Shown in pieces: positions 1-9,400 of a DNA stretch of 64,000 nt. Under the pieces are notes generated by a model, which ran no database searches, was not told where the DNA came from, and worked only from the letters and a program-made list of their open reading frames with translations. Made by a program: the position numbers and the translations under genes. The stretch is from NCBI GenBank assembly GCA_051747265.1, contig JBNJFY010000002.1:496001-560000 (forward strand), written 5' to 3'. Position 1 is the first letter of the stretch. Every line of letters begins with the position of its first letter. This DNA comes from JBNJFY01 sp051747265. GTDB lineage: Bacteria; Bacteroidota; Rhodothermia; Balneolales; Balneolaceae.

Positions 1-185
1 CGAATCTGTCCGCTTGCCGCTACTATCTGGTCTGATTTCATGATTGATTGATTTTACTGCGATTGACTCGGGTCGCCCCGATGGTTCAACCACAGGGTAG
101 GGAAAGGGGAGCAATCAAGCGTCCGGGGAAAGCAAACGGAGGTTCGACTTTAGCTAAAACGCACGTATCCTCCGAAATCGAACGG

Positions 186-1364
186 TTAAGAATCGGATTG
201 ATGCTGCTTGCGATACTGAGAGGGCGTCACGCCTTTGGCCTTACGGAAGGCAGTGTAAAAAGAACTCTTGGAGTTGAACCCGGCATCCATGGCCAGGGCT
301 AATATGGTAAACTGACGCTGGGATGGATCCACCAACCGCTCGCACACTTCCTCGATCCGATAGGAGTTTACAAAATCAAAGAAATTGAGCTCCAAATGCT
401 GGTTGATGATTCGCGATAATAAATATTGCGGGATGTTGGTCTGGGACGCCAATCCGGCCAGATCCAGATCGCTGTCCCGATACGGCTTTTCCTGCTCCAT
501 GTAAGCTTGGAGCTTTTCCAACAACGCAAGCTCTTCTCGAACATACTGCTCCTCAGGTTCAACCTCCGGATTGAAAATAAACCCTCCCCAGATTGTCATC
601 CAACCGGAGATAGGTTGCCAGGCCGGATAATCACGCTCGCCGAACACGCGGGGTTTGAGCAGCGCCGAATACCCCATCACATAGACCAGTACCGCCATAA
701 CGAATCCAATAATCCCGTTGGCCATCTTCGTTTCCATCCAACCCAATCCGGACAGCAAAAAGAAGAGCATAGCCGTAGAAGCCAAAAAGATCAAATAGCC
801 GGTCAAGGATCGAATCCAGGCCAGATCGGTGTCTTTCAGGTCGGTGGAAAACCCTTTCATCTGTCGGGCGTGACGTTTGGTCAACAGAAAAACCCAGATG
901 AAATATCCGGCTGCGTGCAGTGCTTTCAGCAGGTTAAACCACGATTCGCGTCCCGATGTGGATAGGGCGACTTCCGCCCATTGCAGTTTTACCTCCGGCG
1001 CGGAAAAATAGAACGGCAGTAACCACCCCGCATACAACAAGAAGGGCAACAGATGCGCCCATTGCACGCGAGGCACCTTCCCAATGCGAATAGCCGTCAC
1101 GTACAGCAGCAGTGACGGTCCCAACAGCAACACCATCGGATCTCCCAGACGAATCAAGTGCGGCGCCTGTTCATAGAGTCCGGTAGCCCCCAGCGAAGTT
1201 CCCAGAATGATCATGCTGAAGGCGAAGATCAGCAGGGAAAGTATGCGGTTGGGCGTTCGGTTCTCAGCCGGGTAACTGATCAAAAGCACCGTCAGAAAGA
1301 GCCCCTGCACACCGGCGATGAGGTGTATATACCCGATGATTGTAAACCATTGACCTGAATCCAT
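186..1364 (-). CDS. AraC-family transcriptional regulator with membrane N-terminus
   Basis: 392 aa. The first ~240 residues hold about seven hydrophobic segments (near 7-29, 41-63, 73-90, 101-120, 148-163, 185-207, 215-238). A linker and a C-terminal AraC-type double helix-turn-helix (about 285-390) follow; the second HTH ends in the typical 'GVTPSQYRK'. This is the FCB-group design in which a membrane sensor is fused directly to an AraC DNA-binding domain, so it probably senses an envelope signal and activates nearby or distant promoters (inference). The start is the ATG at 1364; no strong Shine-Dalgarno is seen. It is transcribed away from the window start and no partner gene is visible upstream. 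The family call is firm; the target genes are unknown. Confidence 0.9.
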   Translation of the reverse strand: MDSGQWFTIIGYIHLIAGVQGLFLTVLLISYPAENRTPNRILSLLIFAFSMIILGTSLGATGLYEQAPHLIRLGDPMVLLLGPSLLLYVTAIRIGKVPRVQWAHLLPFLLYAGWLLPFYFSAPEVKLQWAEVALSTSGRESWFNLLKALHAAGYFIWVFLLTKRHARQMKGFSTDLKDTDLAWIRSLTGYLIFLASTAMLFFLLSGLGWMETKMANGIIGFVMAVLVYVMGYSALLKPRVFGERDYPAWQPISGWMTIWGGFIFNPEVEPEEQYVREELALLEKLQAYMEQEKPYRDSDLDLAGLASQTNIPQYLLSRIINQHLELNFFDFVNSYRIEEVCERLVDPSQRQFTILALAMDAGFNSKSSFYTAFRKAKGVTPSQYRKQHQSDS

Positions 1365-1564
1365 AGCTCCAAATATAGAAAAATATCAAGAGTCTGAACG
1401 GAAGCACTTTGCCACGTTATACATTCACCAATCAGAGATTTCGGCTGGTTCAACTATCGCATTGGTCTGTTACCCCAAAGCTCGCAAACACAGTTAAAAA
1501 GCAACGACTATACTATCCACATTAACCTGGAACCACAGATTAGACCCAATTTAAAAACTCATTT

Positions 1565-2809
1565 TCATGAAGAACGCATAAAATGCAACCTATAAGTTAT
1601 CCCGCCACTATCGCTTTTAAGTTCCAAGCTACCTTCGAGCTGATTAGTTAATATATTCGCGATATCCATGCCCAGATTAGAATCCGTTGCATTCTCATTG
1701 GTTTGCTGCATTCCCACCCCATCATCCGCTATGGTAACGGTTACGGTTTGATCCAACTCTGTCAAGCGAACCTGAATCGCTCCATTTGCCTGGTCGGGAA
1801 ATGCATGTTTGTAACTGTTGATAATCAGTTCATTGACTATCATAGCTGCCGGTATGGCTTGATTGACGGGGAGTTCAATCGCGGATAGGTCCAGATTAAG
1901 GTGTATGTGATGTTGGGGATCAAAAGTGCTTGATAAATCAGAGACCAATTCTTTCAAGTATAGACCAAAATTGATACTAGACAGACGATCGGTTTTGTAA
2001 AGCATTTCATGAATGGAGGCGATAGATTTTATCCGTCGCTGACTATCCATCAGTTTATCTTGTAACTCTTGGGAATCACTTTCCAGGGATTGCAACTCCA
2101 ACATACTGGATATGACCGCCAGATTATTTTTTACGCGGTGATGCATTTCCAGTAACAGCGTTTGTTTCTCTTGGTTAGATGCTTGTAGTTCTCTTTGTAA
2201 TTCATTTTGGCGAACAATGTGTTGTTGCAACCCATTAAAGAGCGTGGGAAGTAGAGCCGTAGCCACAGCACTCAACATGATGGCATTCGAGGATACGGCA
2301 ATCCATGACCCCATACTGTAGGTCGATGATATTGGATCGGGCATCACATTTAAATAAATCGCCAATGCGACAGCACCACAAATCACCGTATTTAAGGCCA
2401 CCGCCCCCCAGGCAATCCGCTGTGGAAAGATCAGGATGACAAACAGCGTAATGCCCAGCAGATATATTAAACCAGGCCCCATAGAACCCAGATAGTATAT
2501 CAGCATCAGATCCAAGAGATAGCAGACGCCAATAAACCCGAACTTTCTGGTCAGTACCGATAAACCCGGAATCATGATGAGCAAAGTGATAAACACCAAG
2601 CTGAGGAAGTCGATCATTGCCAAAGCGGGAATATCAGAAACTAAAGACATGACTATCCCCGGGATGAGAGCAACAAAACTTAGGGGAAGCAGGTAAACAC
2701 TGAGAATTGCAAACATTCGGTTATGCCAATAAGGCAAACCCTGTTTAGCAGTGCCATTATTCAGGCAGTTTCGAAATACCCGCGCTTTGTATTGTCTCCA
2801 AACATTCAT
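1565..2809 (-). CDS. Membrane sensor histidine kinase, HisKA_2 type
   Basis: About 414 aa from the ATG at 2809; a GTG at 2833 would add eight residues. The N-terminal half has about six membrane helices. A short coiled coil leads into the HisKA_2 H-box 'LLLEMHHRVKNNLAVISS' (around residue 220), with the phosphorylated His in 'HHRVKNN'. A HATPase_c domain follows, with an N-box 'IVNELIINSYKHAF' and G-box 'IADDGVGM'. Kinases of this group often signal to response regulators encoded elsewhere. No regulator is adjacent, but two stand-alone receiver proteins lie at 16.4 and 26.1 kb and are possible partners (inference). No periplasmic ligand domain is seen, so the sensing part is probably the membrane domain. 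Confidence 0.9.
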   Translation of the reverse strand: MNVWRQYKARVFRNCLNNGTAKQGLPYWHNRMFAILSVYLLPLSFVALIPGIVMSLVSDIPALAMIDFLSLVFITLLIMIPGLSVLTRKFGFIGVCYLLDLMLIYYLGSMGPGLIYLLGITLFVILIFPQRIAWGAVALNTVICGAVALAIYLNVMPDPISSTYSMGSWIAVSSNAIMLSAVATALLPTLFNGLQQHIVRQNELQRELQASNQEKQTLLLEMHHRVKNNLAVISSMLELQSLESDSQELQDKLMDSQRRIKSIASIHEMLYKTDRLSSINFGLYLKELVSDLSSTFDPQHHIHLNLDLSAIELPVNQAIPAAMIVNELIINSYKHAFPDQANGAIQVRLTELDQTVTVTIADDGVGMQQTNENATDSNLGMDIANILTNQLEGSLELKSDSGGITYRLHFMRSS

Positions 2810-3310
2810 GAACCGTGTACTCTGTAATGGCACCCTTAGATCCAGGCCAAACTACTAACAATATAAGGTTGGTTAGTAAAGGTATCGTTAAAATGTCCAA
2901 ACAATCACTATACAGAAATTTGATCTATGGATTAGGATACTGAATAGGTGACATTAAACCTATTGAAGGTGAATTGCGGAATTTCCTAACCAAATAATCT
3001 GTAACCTGGCATTTAAATGCGATCCCCCGAAGGCCAAAGCGAAATTCACATCATCCAGTTGGCCTCGATTGAGTATACAGCGTTTGATCCTCATTGGCTA
3101 TCATTAACCTGTCTGGGAGAGAGATGCAAATGGTCAGCGATGCCATGTCAGGAAAATAGCTCGGCGGTCAGTTCACGCCAAGATGGGATCGATCTATTAA
3201 TTAGCGAGCTTGGGGTTTCCTACATCTAGGATGAGAGGTCCCGACCTAATAAAAATGGTTAGGGTATAACTCAATTATTGGGCAGCTCAACACTTTGCAA
3301 ATCGTACTGA
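2810..3310. other. Intergenic stretch, no gene recognised
   Basis: About 500 bases between the start of the histidine kinase and the end of the secreted DUF1579-like gene. An open frame on the + strand at 3017-3229 has no recognisable domain, no signal peptide and no ribosome-binding site. The region probably carries the histidine kinase promoter; no motif was definable by eye. Confidence 0.5.
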
Positions 3311-3847
3311 TTACGGTTTGCAGATCAAATAGTCTCCCATCATCCATTCATCTTTTTGTTTGACTTGCCAGGTCATTTTAAAGGAGTCCTCATCCAGCTT
3401 TTTATAGATAAAGCGATTCGGTTTAAACGGCGGATTGTGCAACGTATCCGCGGTGAGTATCATCGAACGATCCGTCCACTGTTTGCCTACGAAAACCAAT
3501 GGTGTTGCCATGGCACTGTCTTTGCCCACGGTCACCGTAGCCAGACTGGTTAACGTTTGGGAAGAAGCCTCAACCGTCCAGATGGCAGTGGACTGATAGG
3601 TATTGGGGGGGCGATCTCGATGTTCATATAGCAATGCTCTACCGCCCATAATAGAGGTGAATTCAAGGCCGGCCTGAAGCTGAGTGCCGTCGGCAAAAGC
3701 TCCTTTACACTGCCATGTACCTTCTAAAAACTCAAATAGCTTTCGTACTTCTGATGTTTTGCTATTGCTGCTCTGGGCATTGAGTTCTAAGGGATGGATG
3801 TAGGTCACCAATGCAACAATAAAGAGTGCGTATACCTTAATACTCAT
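3311..3847 (-). CDS. Secreted DUF1579-like lipocalin-fold protein
   Basis: 178 aa. Residues 1-24 form a signal peptide ending 'LELNAQ'. The mature part begins with a helix followed by 'FEFLEGTWQCKG', which resembles the 'L.GTW.G.G' opening of DUF1579 and other calycin/lipocalin-like proteins. The rest alternates short polar and hydrophobic strands, as expected for a small beta barrel. It is probably periplasmic. Similar proteins are annotated only as hypothetical, and ligand binding would be an inference from the fold. It is transcribed alone, 56 bases downstream of a gene on the same strand. Confidence 0.7.
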   Translation of the reverse strand: MSIKVYALFIVALVTYIHPLELNAQSSNSKTSEVRKLFEFLEGTWQCKGAFADGTQLQAGLEFTSIMGGRALLYEHRDRPPNTYQSTAIWTVEASSQTLTSLATVTVGKDSAMATPLVFVGKQWTDRSMILTADTLHNPPFKPNRFIYKKLDEDSFKMTWQVKQKDEWMMGDYLICKP

Positions 3848-3903
3848 TTTCTTTTTCCTTTTCAGTTTAGATCAAAGGGTACATTAACCCTCACGTATAT
3901 CGT

Positions 3904-4728
3904 CTACTTCGCTTGCCCATTTCGCTTGATCAACATCTGATGCCGCGGCCCACTGTAGGTTCTTATTTGTAAAATCTGGCGCGTGTCGGGATGTACATAA
4001 AAGGTGGTAAAACTGCCCGGCTTGGTCTGTTTGACGACCCAGGTGTTCACCGATGTGCCCTGAAAATCTACGGTCGCTCTTTCTGTAGATACCTTGATAT
4101 GATAATCCACCAAGGAGGCTCGGCCTTGCCCGGAAACTTCAAACGTCTTAGCAATGGCCTGATATCCTGCCTCCAACGGTAAGGTTCGCAGGACCACATC
4201 CACCCAGTTGGAATCAAACACCGGTTCCAGCAATGCATGGTTAATGGCTATGATCTCCCCATTACTTGCCTCAAACTGCCCTTGTGCCGACCGGTTACGG
4301 AAATCCAGATCGATGCTTCGAAATTCATTGCGCGAGTGGTGACTTTGGGGGAGCAGCGAACGCACGTCCGCCATCACGCTATCCGTATGCAGAGGTTGCC
4401 CATCGAATTGCAGATGCTGGATCCGTTGTAGAGTTGCGCCATCTTCCCCAAGCTGAAGATGATCCCGCAGTTCTCCCAGCCGGGTTAATTGGCCATCATC
4501 ATATTTATAGATGATAAAGTGGGCCTGCTCCGGCTCGATCCGATCGGTGTTTAGTATTGGCGATCCGGGCCGAATCACCATCGGTTGCGCATGCACGGGT
4601 ACAATGGTGAACAAAAACAAGAATAACAGGCTCAACACCCCCGCACGCATCACCCACCACCTGAAAGATGCATGACGAGCCATGTTGAACCTGCGTTGAA
4701 AATACTTTGGAAGCTCAGTGTTATTCAT
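3904..4728 (-). CDS. Small secreted protein encoded with DUF5916 barrel gene
   Basis: 275 aa from the ATG at 4728, eight bases after the stop of the upstream DUF5916 gene, so the two are almost certainly cotranscribed. The open frame extends upstream to 4947, but that extension overlaps the upstream gene and lacks a signal peptide. With the chosen start (or the internal Met in 'MARHASF') a signal peptide ends at 'IVPVHAQ'. The mature part is beta-rich, with strand pairs and a C-terminal 'FYVHPDTRQILQIRTYSG' typical of DUF3108-like or LolA-like folds. The function is not known. Location in the periplasm, as partner of the upstream outer-membrane protein, is inferred from the operon. Confidence 0.7.
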   Translation of the reverse strand: MNNTELPKYFQRRFNMARHASFRWWVMRAGVLSLLFLFLFTIVPVHAQPMVIRPGSPILNTDRIEPEQAHFIIYKYDDGQLTRLGELRDHLQLGEDGATLQRIQHLQFDGQPLHTDSVMADVRSLLPQSHHSRNEFRSIDLDFRNRSAQGQFEASNGEIIAINHALLEPVFDSNWVDVVLRTLPLEAGYQAIAKTFEVSGQGRASLVDYHIKVSTERATVDFQGTSVNTWVVKQTKPGSFTTFYVHPDTRQILQIRTYSGPRHQMLIKRNGQAK

Positions 4729-4736
4729 AGCTGATA

Positions 4737-6956
4737 TTATCGTTGAAAGGTATAGGTGAACTTTGCTTGTAGGGTCTGCAGTTGTTCTAAGGCTTGATCC
4801 GGCAGAAGGTGGTTCGCCCGCTGATCGGATCCATACCGGTAAACGATGTACAGGTCGGAACCATCGGCGATGTTCAGTCGCATGCGGGCAAAGGCGGAGA
4901 GGAATCGGGTAAGTGTGTTGTATTGCCCCATGGCGGAGAGCGACCACCGGGCGGTTGGTTTTATATTCATCCGGGCGCGAACCAGGAGCGTTTCATAGGT
5001 TTGATCACGCTCGGGAAAGTCGATATGATAGTATTTTAGCTCGGATTGGAGCTCCATTTGAGCGCTCATGGTCCATTCCGCTTCCGATTCCAGCGACACG
5101 CCCTGCCCATCGAAATAGCGCCCCAGTGATCCGGTTCCGGATAAGCGCAGTGTGTTTCCCTGGGGAGTGGAGACGAAAAGGTAGGTCAGTCCGGATCCGA
5201 ACGACCCTTGAGGAATATCCGCTTCATCAGACAGATCAAAACCTTCATACAATCGCTCCCATTGATAGTTATATCCGAGCTGGGCCGTCAAGCCTGACTT
5301 AAGCTCCACATAGGTTTTACCCGCAGCTCGTATACTTTCTACCTCGCGGTGCGTTTGGTTGCGATAGACCGACCAGTCGCCAATCAATTGATATTTTTGT
5401 AGCGGCGAGTTGTTGCCTCCCTCCCAACCGTAAGCGACGCGATCCCCAAAGCGGATAAAATCCCGGCGGTCCACAAATCCCAGCGCCGGTTCATAGGAGC
5501 CCCCCACCCAGTTGATGGAGGCTTCATAAAAGAAACCGGTATATGATCGACGCTCTATAGTGGCTAATATATTCGCCTGATCGGCCAGCTTATTTGACGT
5601 TCCGGAGTTGATGGTTTGAGCCGCGCGAGTGGTTACGTAAGTATCATGGGGCAGTGCCCACACGCCATCCAGCCCATAGGCCCAGTTATTGGCTTGCCCG
5701 GTGCCCAGACGGGAGGTCATCATCATGCCCAGGTACGAGGAGCTGGTGTCGCTGATACTGCGACGCAAGCGAACCACACCAAAGTTTTCGCTGCTCAAAC
5801 CATACTTGGGTGTTGACTGCATGTTCAACAGCCCCACATCCCAATGCCCGGTCCGACCGGTCAACCGCAGACCACCATAGAGCGGAACGGGTTGTCCCTC
5901 TTCGGTGAGTCCAATGCGTCGGCTGTAAAACAGTGTGGTGGGTCCCCCGGTGTTGAAATCGAACAAGCCCGCCCGTTCCTGGAAGAAGGAGCGCTTTTCG
6001 GGTTGATAGATGGAGAAACGAGTCAGATTAATGCGCTGATCATCACTCTCTACTTGCGAGAAATCGGTGTTCAGTGTGGCGTCTAAAGTAAAATTGGAGG
6101 AGAGTCGGTATTTCGCATCTCCACCTACTTCGTCTAATAGTGACCTTGTGGAGGCCTGACCGCTATACTTGGCTGCCTTAATACCCCCAAGCACATAAGG
6201 AGTAAGGTATTGTGATTGCGAGATTTGCGGTGCCACCAGCTGAATATCTGCGGCTTGGGAGGGTTTATAGTATCCATCAAATCCGTACTCATTGGATAAC
6301 TGGGGATAGCTGTCCACTTCGTTGTTGGTCGCTCGGTAATTCCACATCGACAGCCCCAATTCGATTTTTCCATCTTGCTGTTGAAATTGGATACTGCTTA
6401 AGGGGATTCGCATCTCAAAGGACCAGTATCGCTGCGTACGATGGACTTCCACATCCCAATAGGCGTCCCAATTCAGATTCTTATCCGATTCCGCGTCATT
6501 GGAGATAGCCAGATCGGCCTTATGGCCGGACGGTGAGGTGATAAAGACATTGGCATTTTCCTCATCGTTATAGCCGTCAATGACTACGCCTACCAAATCG
6601 GAGGATTGATCCAGATCATCCCGGCTCAACTGCCTGATTTCGTCGATATCGCTCCTCTTCCAGTAAATTTGACCGGCGATATAAAGGGCCCCATCCCGCT
6701 GACCGATCTGCATGATCACCGGCTGCGTGGGATGAGCGCCCATGGTGGGTTGACTCATGGTCATGGGTAGACGGCGCGCCTCTTTCCAAAAGGAGTCATC
6801 CAGGCGGCCGTCTAGTTGTACCGTATGCTCACTTTCGGTGAGGTGCAGAGCATCGGTTGGTCTTTCTTTAGCCTTTAATGTTACCGTGCTCGTCAACAGA
6901 TACAACAAAAGCCAGACCAGTGAGTGTGTGGTTATTTGTGGTGGGTTTATATTCAT
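4737..6956 (-). CDS. DUF5916-domain protein: CBM9-like domain plus outer-membrane barrel
   Basis: 739 aa with an N-terminal signal peptide (about 1-29). Residues ~40-200 form a CBM9-like (DOMON-type) beta sandwich, with 'LDGRLDDSFWKEA' at its start, as in DUF5916 proteins. The rest is a long run of amphipathic strands ending in an aromatic residue ('FTYTFQR'), as expected for an outer-membrane beta barrel. The middle part 'ANTDFSQVESDDQRIN'-like segment and 'PEKRSFFQERAGLFDF' are hallmarks of the family. DUF5916 proteins are common in Bacteroidota and Balneolota and are thought to bind sugars or other ligands at the surface; no substrate can be named. It is the first gene of a two-gene operon with the small secreted protein downstream. 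Confidence 0.85.
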   Translation of the reverse strand: MNINPPQITTHSLVWLLLYLLTSTVTLKAKERPTDALHLTESEHTVQLDGRLDDSFWKEARRLPMTMSQPTMGAHPTQPVIMQIGQRDGALYIAGQIYWKRSDIDEIRQLSRDDLDQSSDLVGVVIDGYNDEENANVFITSPSGHKADLAISNDAESDKNLNWDAYWDVEVHRTQRYWSFEMRIPLSSIQFQQQDGKIELGLSMWNYRATNNEVDSYPQLSNEYGFDGYYKPSQAADIQLVAPQISQSQYLTPYVLGGIKAAKYSGQASTRSLLDEVGGDAKYRLSSNFTLDATLNTDFSQVESDDQRINLTRFSIYQPEKRSFFQERAGLFDFNTGGPTTLFYSRRIGLTEEGQPVPLYGGLRLTGRTGHWDVGLLNMQSTPKYGLSSENFGVVRLRRSISDTSSSYLGMMMTSRLGTGQANNWAYGLDGVWALPHDTYVTTRAAQTINSGTSNKLADQANILATIERRSYTGFFYEASINWVGGSYEPALGFVDRRDFIRFGDRVAYGWEGGNNSPLQKYQLIGDWSVYRNQTHREVESIRAAGKTYVELKSGLTAQLGYNYQWERLYEGFDLSDEADIPQGSFGSGLTYLFVSTPQGNTLRLSGTGSLGRYFDGQGVSLESEAEWTMSAQMELQSELKYYHIDFPERDQTYETLLVRARMNIKPTARWSLSAMGQYNTLTRFLSAFARMRLNIADGSDLYIVYRYGSDQRANHLLPDQALEQLQTLQAKFTYTFQR

Positions 6957-7121
6957 GATTATTCCTCCGTTTTGGGTTCGCTTCTAACCTAGGGGAGGTG
7001 TGTTTGCCGGAAAAGAGCAATGGGGCGAATATCACGCCCTAGGGCCCGCTGACAAGGTTTTGTGATGAATGACAAGGGGGTTGCGGCTCATCACATTATG
7101 GTCGTGGGCTTGCGTGGCGTT

Positions 7122-7156
7122 AGCAGCAGCAGTGGCAGTGGCAGTAGCAGTGGGGT
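7122..7156 (+). repeat. Six-base-period repeat tract, left arm
   Basis: Degenerate tandem copies of GCAGTG/GCAGTA. The reverse complement matches the tract at 7303-7345, so the two arms could form a long hairpin. It lies upstream of the DUF5916 gene and is one of several such paired tracts in the window. Confidence 0.8.
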
Positions 7157-7302
7157 GGATTATCTCTTGCTAGATAGGAAATCCCATTGGGCTGGCTGGA
7201 TTATTTTGTTAATCGATAATCGTTAATGGGTGTCCGATTCACGATTTACAATTAACGATTTCACTGTTTAATCATGTATCTAAATTGGCAAACAGCAACA
7301 AG

Positions 7303-7345
7303 CCCACTGCCACTGCTACTGCTACTGCTACTGCTACTGCTACTA
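7303..7345 (+). repeat. Six-base-period repeat tract, right arm
   Basis: CCC followed by ACTGCC and about six near-perfect ACTGCT units. It is the inverse of the tract at 7122-7156, with a spacer of about 146 bases. It sits about 80 bases past the 3' end of the LytTR gene. Confidence 0.85.
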
Positions 7346-7428
7346 CAAGAGACGCTCGGAGGTGACGCCGAACAAGTTCGGGTCACGCTGCGAGGTCCTT
7401 TTGGGGAGGTCCTTTTGAAGAATTCCTT

Positions 7429-8310
7429 TTAGGTATTCATTACGGCGTCGAAGTCGGAGAGGTAACTACGGGAGACGGGGATTTGTACATCGATGCCATC
7501 CAGGGTGAGTTTGTAGCCTTGGGCGTTTCCGCTTACCGATTCGATGTGATCGCAATTGACCAGGAAGGAGCGATGCACGCGCAACAGATGGGGAAAATCG
7601 GCCAGTTGCTGCTCCACATTTTTGAGGGTGTTGCGCTGGAGCAGCCGTTTGGTGGATCCGGATTCCGCTCCAATATGATATTCGACATAATTGCCGTCGA
7701 CCCGGGCGTAGAGCAGCGATTCCATGGGCAATTCCATGGTCTCACTCTCGCTATCAGCAGTGATTACCAATGGGCCGGTATGATCCGAGTCGCCGGACTC
7801 CCGATGCAAATTGATCAGGTCATTCCAGCTAAGGGCCTGATTGGAGTGGCTCATAAACAGGATAACAAAATTGGCCAGTGTCAACAGTACCGCCAGCAGT
7901 ATTCCGAAGATGTAACTGTGGCTGATCTCCTCTAGCAAATAGCCCAGTGAGATATTCTCCGGGTTGGCGTAAAGAAATTCTCGCAATCCGAAATTCACCA
8001 TCCCTATACCCAGCAAAACGAGCGCCCAAGTCCCCCATTCTTTTAGCAGTGTCCACTGGGTTTCATTCATGAAACCAGGAAAACCTCGGCGAAGCATGGT
8101 GATCAATATCACAAAGGCGGCGCTATCCACCACACCGAAGATCAACGCCACCACCGCGTACGGGTATTTCAGCTCGGAGTAATTGACGTTAAACGGCTCC
8201 AACAAAAGCAGCAGTACCGGCACCAATACGGCCAATACGAGTGCAATCTTTAAAACTCGCTCCATGGAATCGTAATAAAACGGATAGGGCTGAGATAGTC
8301 GTAGCGCCAT
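7429..8310 (-). CDS. LytTR-family regulator with four-helix membrane domain
   Basis: 293 aa. Residues 1-165 contain four membrane segments (near 18-38, 53-73, 88-106, 133-155). The C-terminal ~100 residues are a LytTR DNA-binding domain: 'LLYARVDGNYVEYHI', then 'HLLRVHRSFLVNCDHIESV' and 'IPVSRSYLSDF'. There is no receiver domain, so any signal must reach it through the membrane part or a partner kinase. LytTR proteins bind paired direct repeats and often control transporters or envelope genes. The neighbouring DUF5916 operon is a plausible but unproven target. Confidence 0.9.
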   Translation of the reverse strand: MALRLSQPYPFYYDSMERVLKIALVLAVLVPVLLLLLEPFNVNYSELKYPYAVVALIFGVVDSAAFVILITMLRRGFPGFMNETQWTLLKEWGTWALVLLGIGMVNFGLREFLYANPENISLGYLLEEISHSYIFGILLAVLLTLANFVILFMSHSNQALSWNDLINLHRESGDSDHTGPLVITADSESETMELPMESLLYARVDGNYVEYHIGAESGSTKRLLQRNTLKNVEQQLADFPHLLRVHRSFLVNCDHIESVSGNAQGYKLTLDGIDVQIPVSRSYLSDFDAVMNT

Positions 8311-8419
8311 AAACAGGACTGAATCTTTACTTTCTTAATACGGCTTCTGCTCTGAATCATGATAAGATATAGAATCCAATTTGAAATCAGTATTCCGCTG
8401 AAACTATTCCTCCCCGTGC

Positions 8420-9235
8420 CTATCGCTTTTTTTGCAACGCCGCGATATACCGTCGAGCCGATCGTCGCACTGCTTCTTTAGCATCGTGTTGGATGATCCG
8501 ACCCCACCAAGCGCCGTATATGCGATCGAAGGCAAGCTTATCTACCTGGGTGGCGATTCGTTTGACCGTTTCAGCAGACAATGGAATCTGGTTAGGAAAA
8601 CTATACATGAAGCTAATGTGGCTAAGGTCGTGAACCACTTGAATGGTATCGCCGGTCATTAAAGCGCCCCGGCCACCCGCTCCATCCGGCCAGTGCAGGA
8701 GGCTACTCCCATCAAAGTGCCCCCCTACATGATGTATGCTCAAACCACCGAACAGGGACTTTCTTTCACCCGACCAGTGCACAATATTCGGATGATTCCG
8801 TTGTACCCATTGGCGATCTCTCTCATGCAGATAGATGGGTATATCGCCGAACGCTTGACTCCACTCTACCATCGAAGTATAGAAGTGCGGATGAGATATG
8901 GCGATACCCTTCAAACCACCCATACTGTTTATGATGTCTACCAGAGCTTCGTCTATAAAAGCGGTGCAGTCCCATAACAAATTACCTTCCTCGGTCTGAA
9001 CAAGCAGGGGTCGTTGCCCAATACCGATGCCAGGTGTCGAATTGATTCCATACAATCCCGATTCAATTTTTTTGATTACTGCTTTGTGCGTATTACGCAA
9101 CTGTTCAAGGGTGGTCCACTGCTGTCCATTTGGATTGATGTATTGACGTTCATCGGCACAGATTGCGCAGGTTTCCGGTGGTTGTTCGGTGGCTGCGTAT
9201 TGGGTGCCGCAGGTGGTGCAAATGTAGTTTGGCAT
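8420..9235 (-). CDS. Rubredoxin-like domain fused to metallo-beta-lactamase-fold hydrolase
   Basis: 271 aa from the ATG at 9235, where the protein begins 'MPNYICTTCGTQ'. The open frame runs on upstream to 9430 but that part is not protein-like. Residues 4-37 hold two Cys pairs (CTTC, CAIC), a rubredoxin/zinc-knuckle-type metal site. An MBL-fold domain follows, with 'SHPHFYTSMVEW', 'HVGGHFDGSS' and 'TGDTIQVV'. Its metal site is of a variant type, HPHFY instead of HxHxDH. Proteins with this layout are widespread but uncharacterised. An oxidoreductase-linked or detoxification role is inferred from the neighbouring MarR regulator and FMN reductase. It may be cotranscribed with a 26-codon upstream reading frame. 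Confidence 0.85.
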   Translation of the reverse strand: MPNYICTTCGTQYAATEQPPETCAICADERQYINPNGQQWTTLEQLRNTHKAVIKKIESGLYGINSTPGIGIGQRPLLVQTEEGNLLWDCTAFIDEALVDIINSMGGLKGIAISHPHFYTSMVEWSQAFGDIPIYLHERDRQWVQRNHPNIVHWSGERKSLFGGLSIHHVGGHFDGSSLLHWPDGAGGRGALMTGDTIQVVHDLSHISFMYSFPNQIPLSAETVKRIATQVDKLAFDRIYGAWWGRIIQHDAKEAVRRSARRYIAALQKKR

Positions 9236-9303
9236 AGTAGTCTTTTTTATTTTGGGGCTCGAAATTTCGACACTCGAATGTCCTGTGGACGATTGGAGGT
9301 CGA

Positions 9304-9384
9304 TTATTTTTCTGGATAATATTGGGGATCCGGTAGCAGGGTCAGCACGATTCGGGTAACTACTTTGTGCATCAGTGCTTTCAT
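9304..9384 (-). CDS. Possible small leader protein (26 aa) before MBL gene
   Basis: A 27-codon frame starts at 9384 with the strongest Shine-Dalgarno in this region (AAGGAG five bases before the ATG) and ends at 9304. The product begins MKALMHKVVTRIVLTL, a basic and hydrophobic stretch. It ends 68 bases before the rubredoxin/MBL gene, and a palindrome lies about 18 bases upstream. It could be a leader peptide, a small membrane-active protein, or chance. The evidence is the ribosome-binding site and position only. Confidence 0.4.
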   Translation of the reverse strand: MKALMHKVVTRIVLTLLPDPQYYPEK

Positions 9385-9400
9385 AACAGCTCCTTATATA

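Larger units (their letters stand above)
6957..7428. other. Intergenic stretch with nested inverted repeats
   Basis: About 470 bases upstream of the DUF5916 gene. It holds a pair of inverted short-period repeats (7122-7156 and 7303-7345), and between them a second inverted pair, AATCGTTAAT / ATTAACGATT. No gene is seen. The promoter of the DUF5916 operon should lie in the first ~160 bases. Confidence 0.6.

Noticed and set aside
3017..3229. 70-codon frame on the + strand between the histidine kinase and the DUF1579-like gene
   Set aside because: No ribosome-binding site, no domain or signal peptide, and amino-acid use is not protein-like.
3904..4947. Extended form of the small secreted protein starting at 4947
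   Set aside because: The extra 73 residues overlap the end of the DUF5916 gene and hide the signal peptide; the ATG at 4728 fits better.
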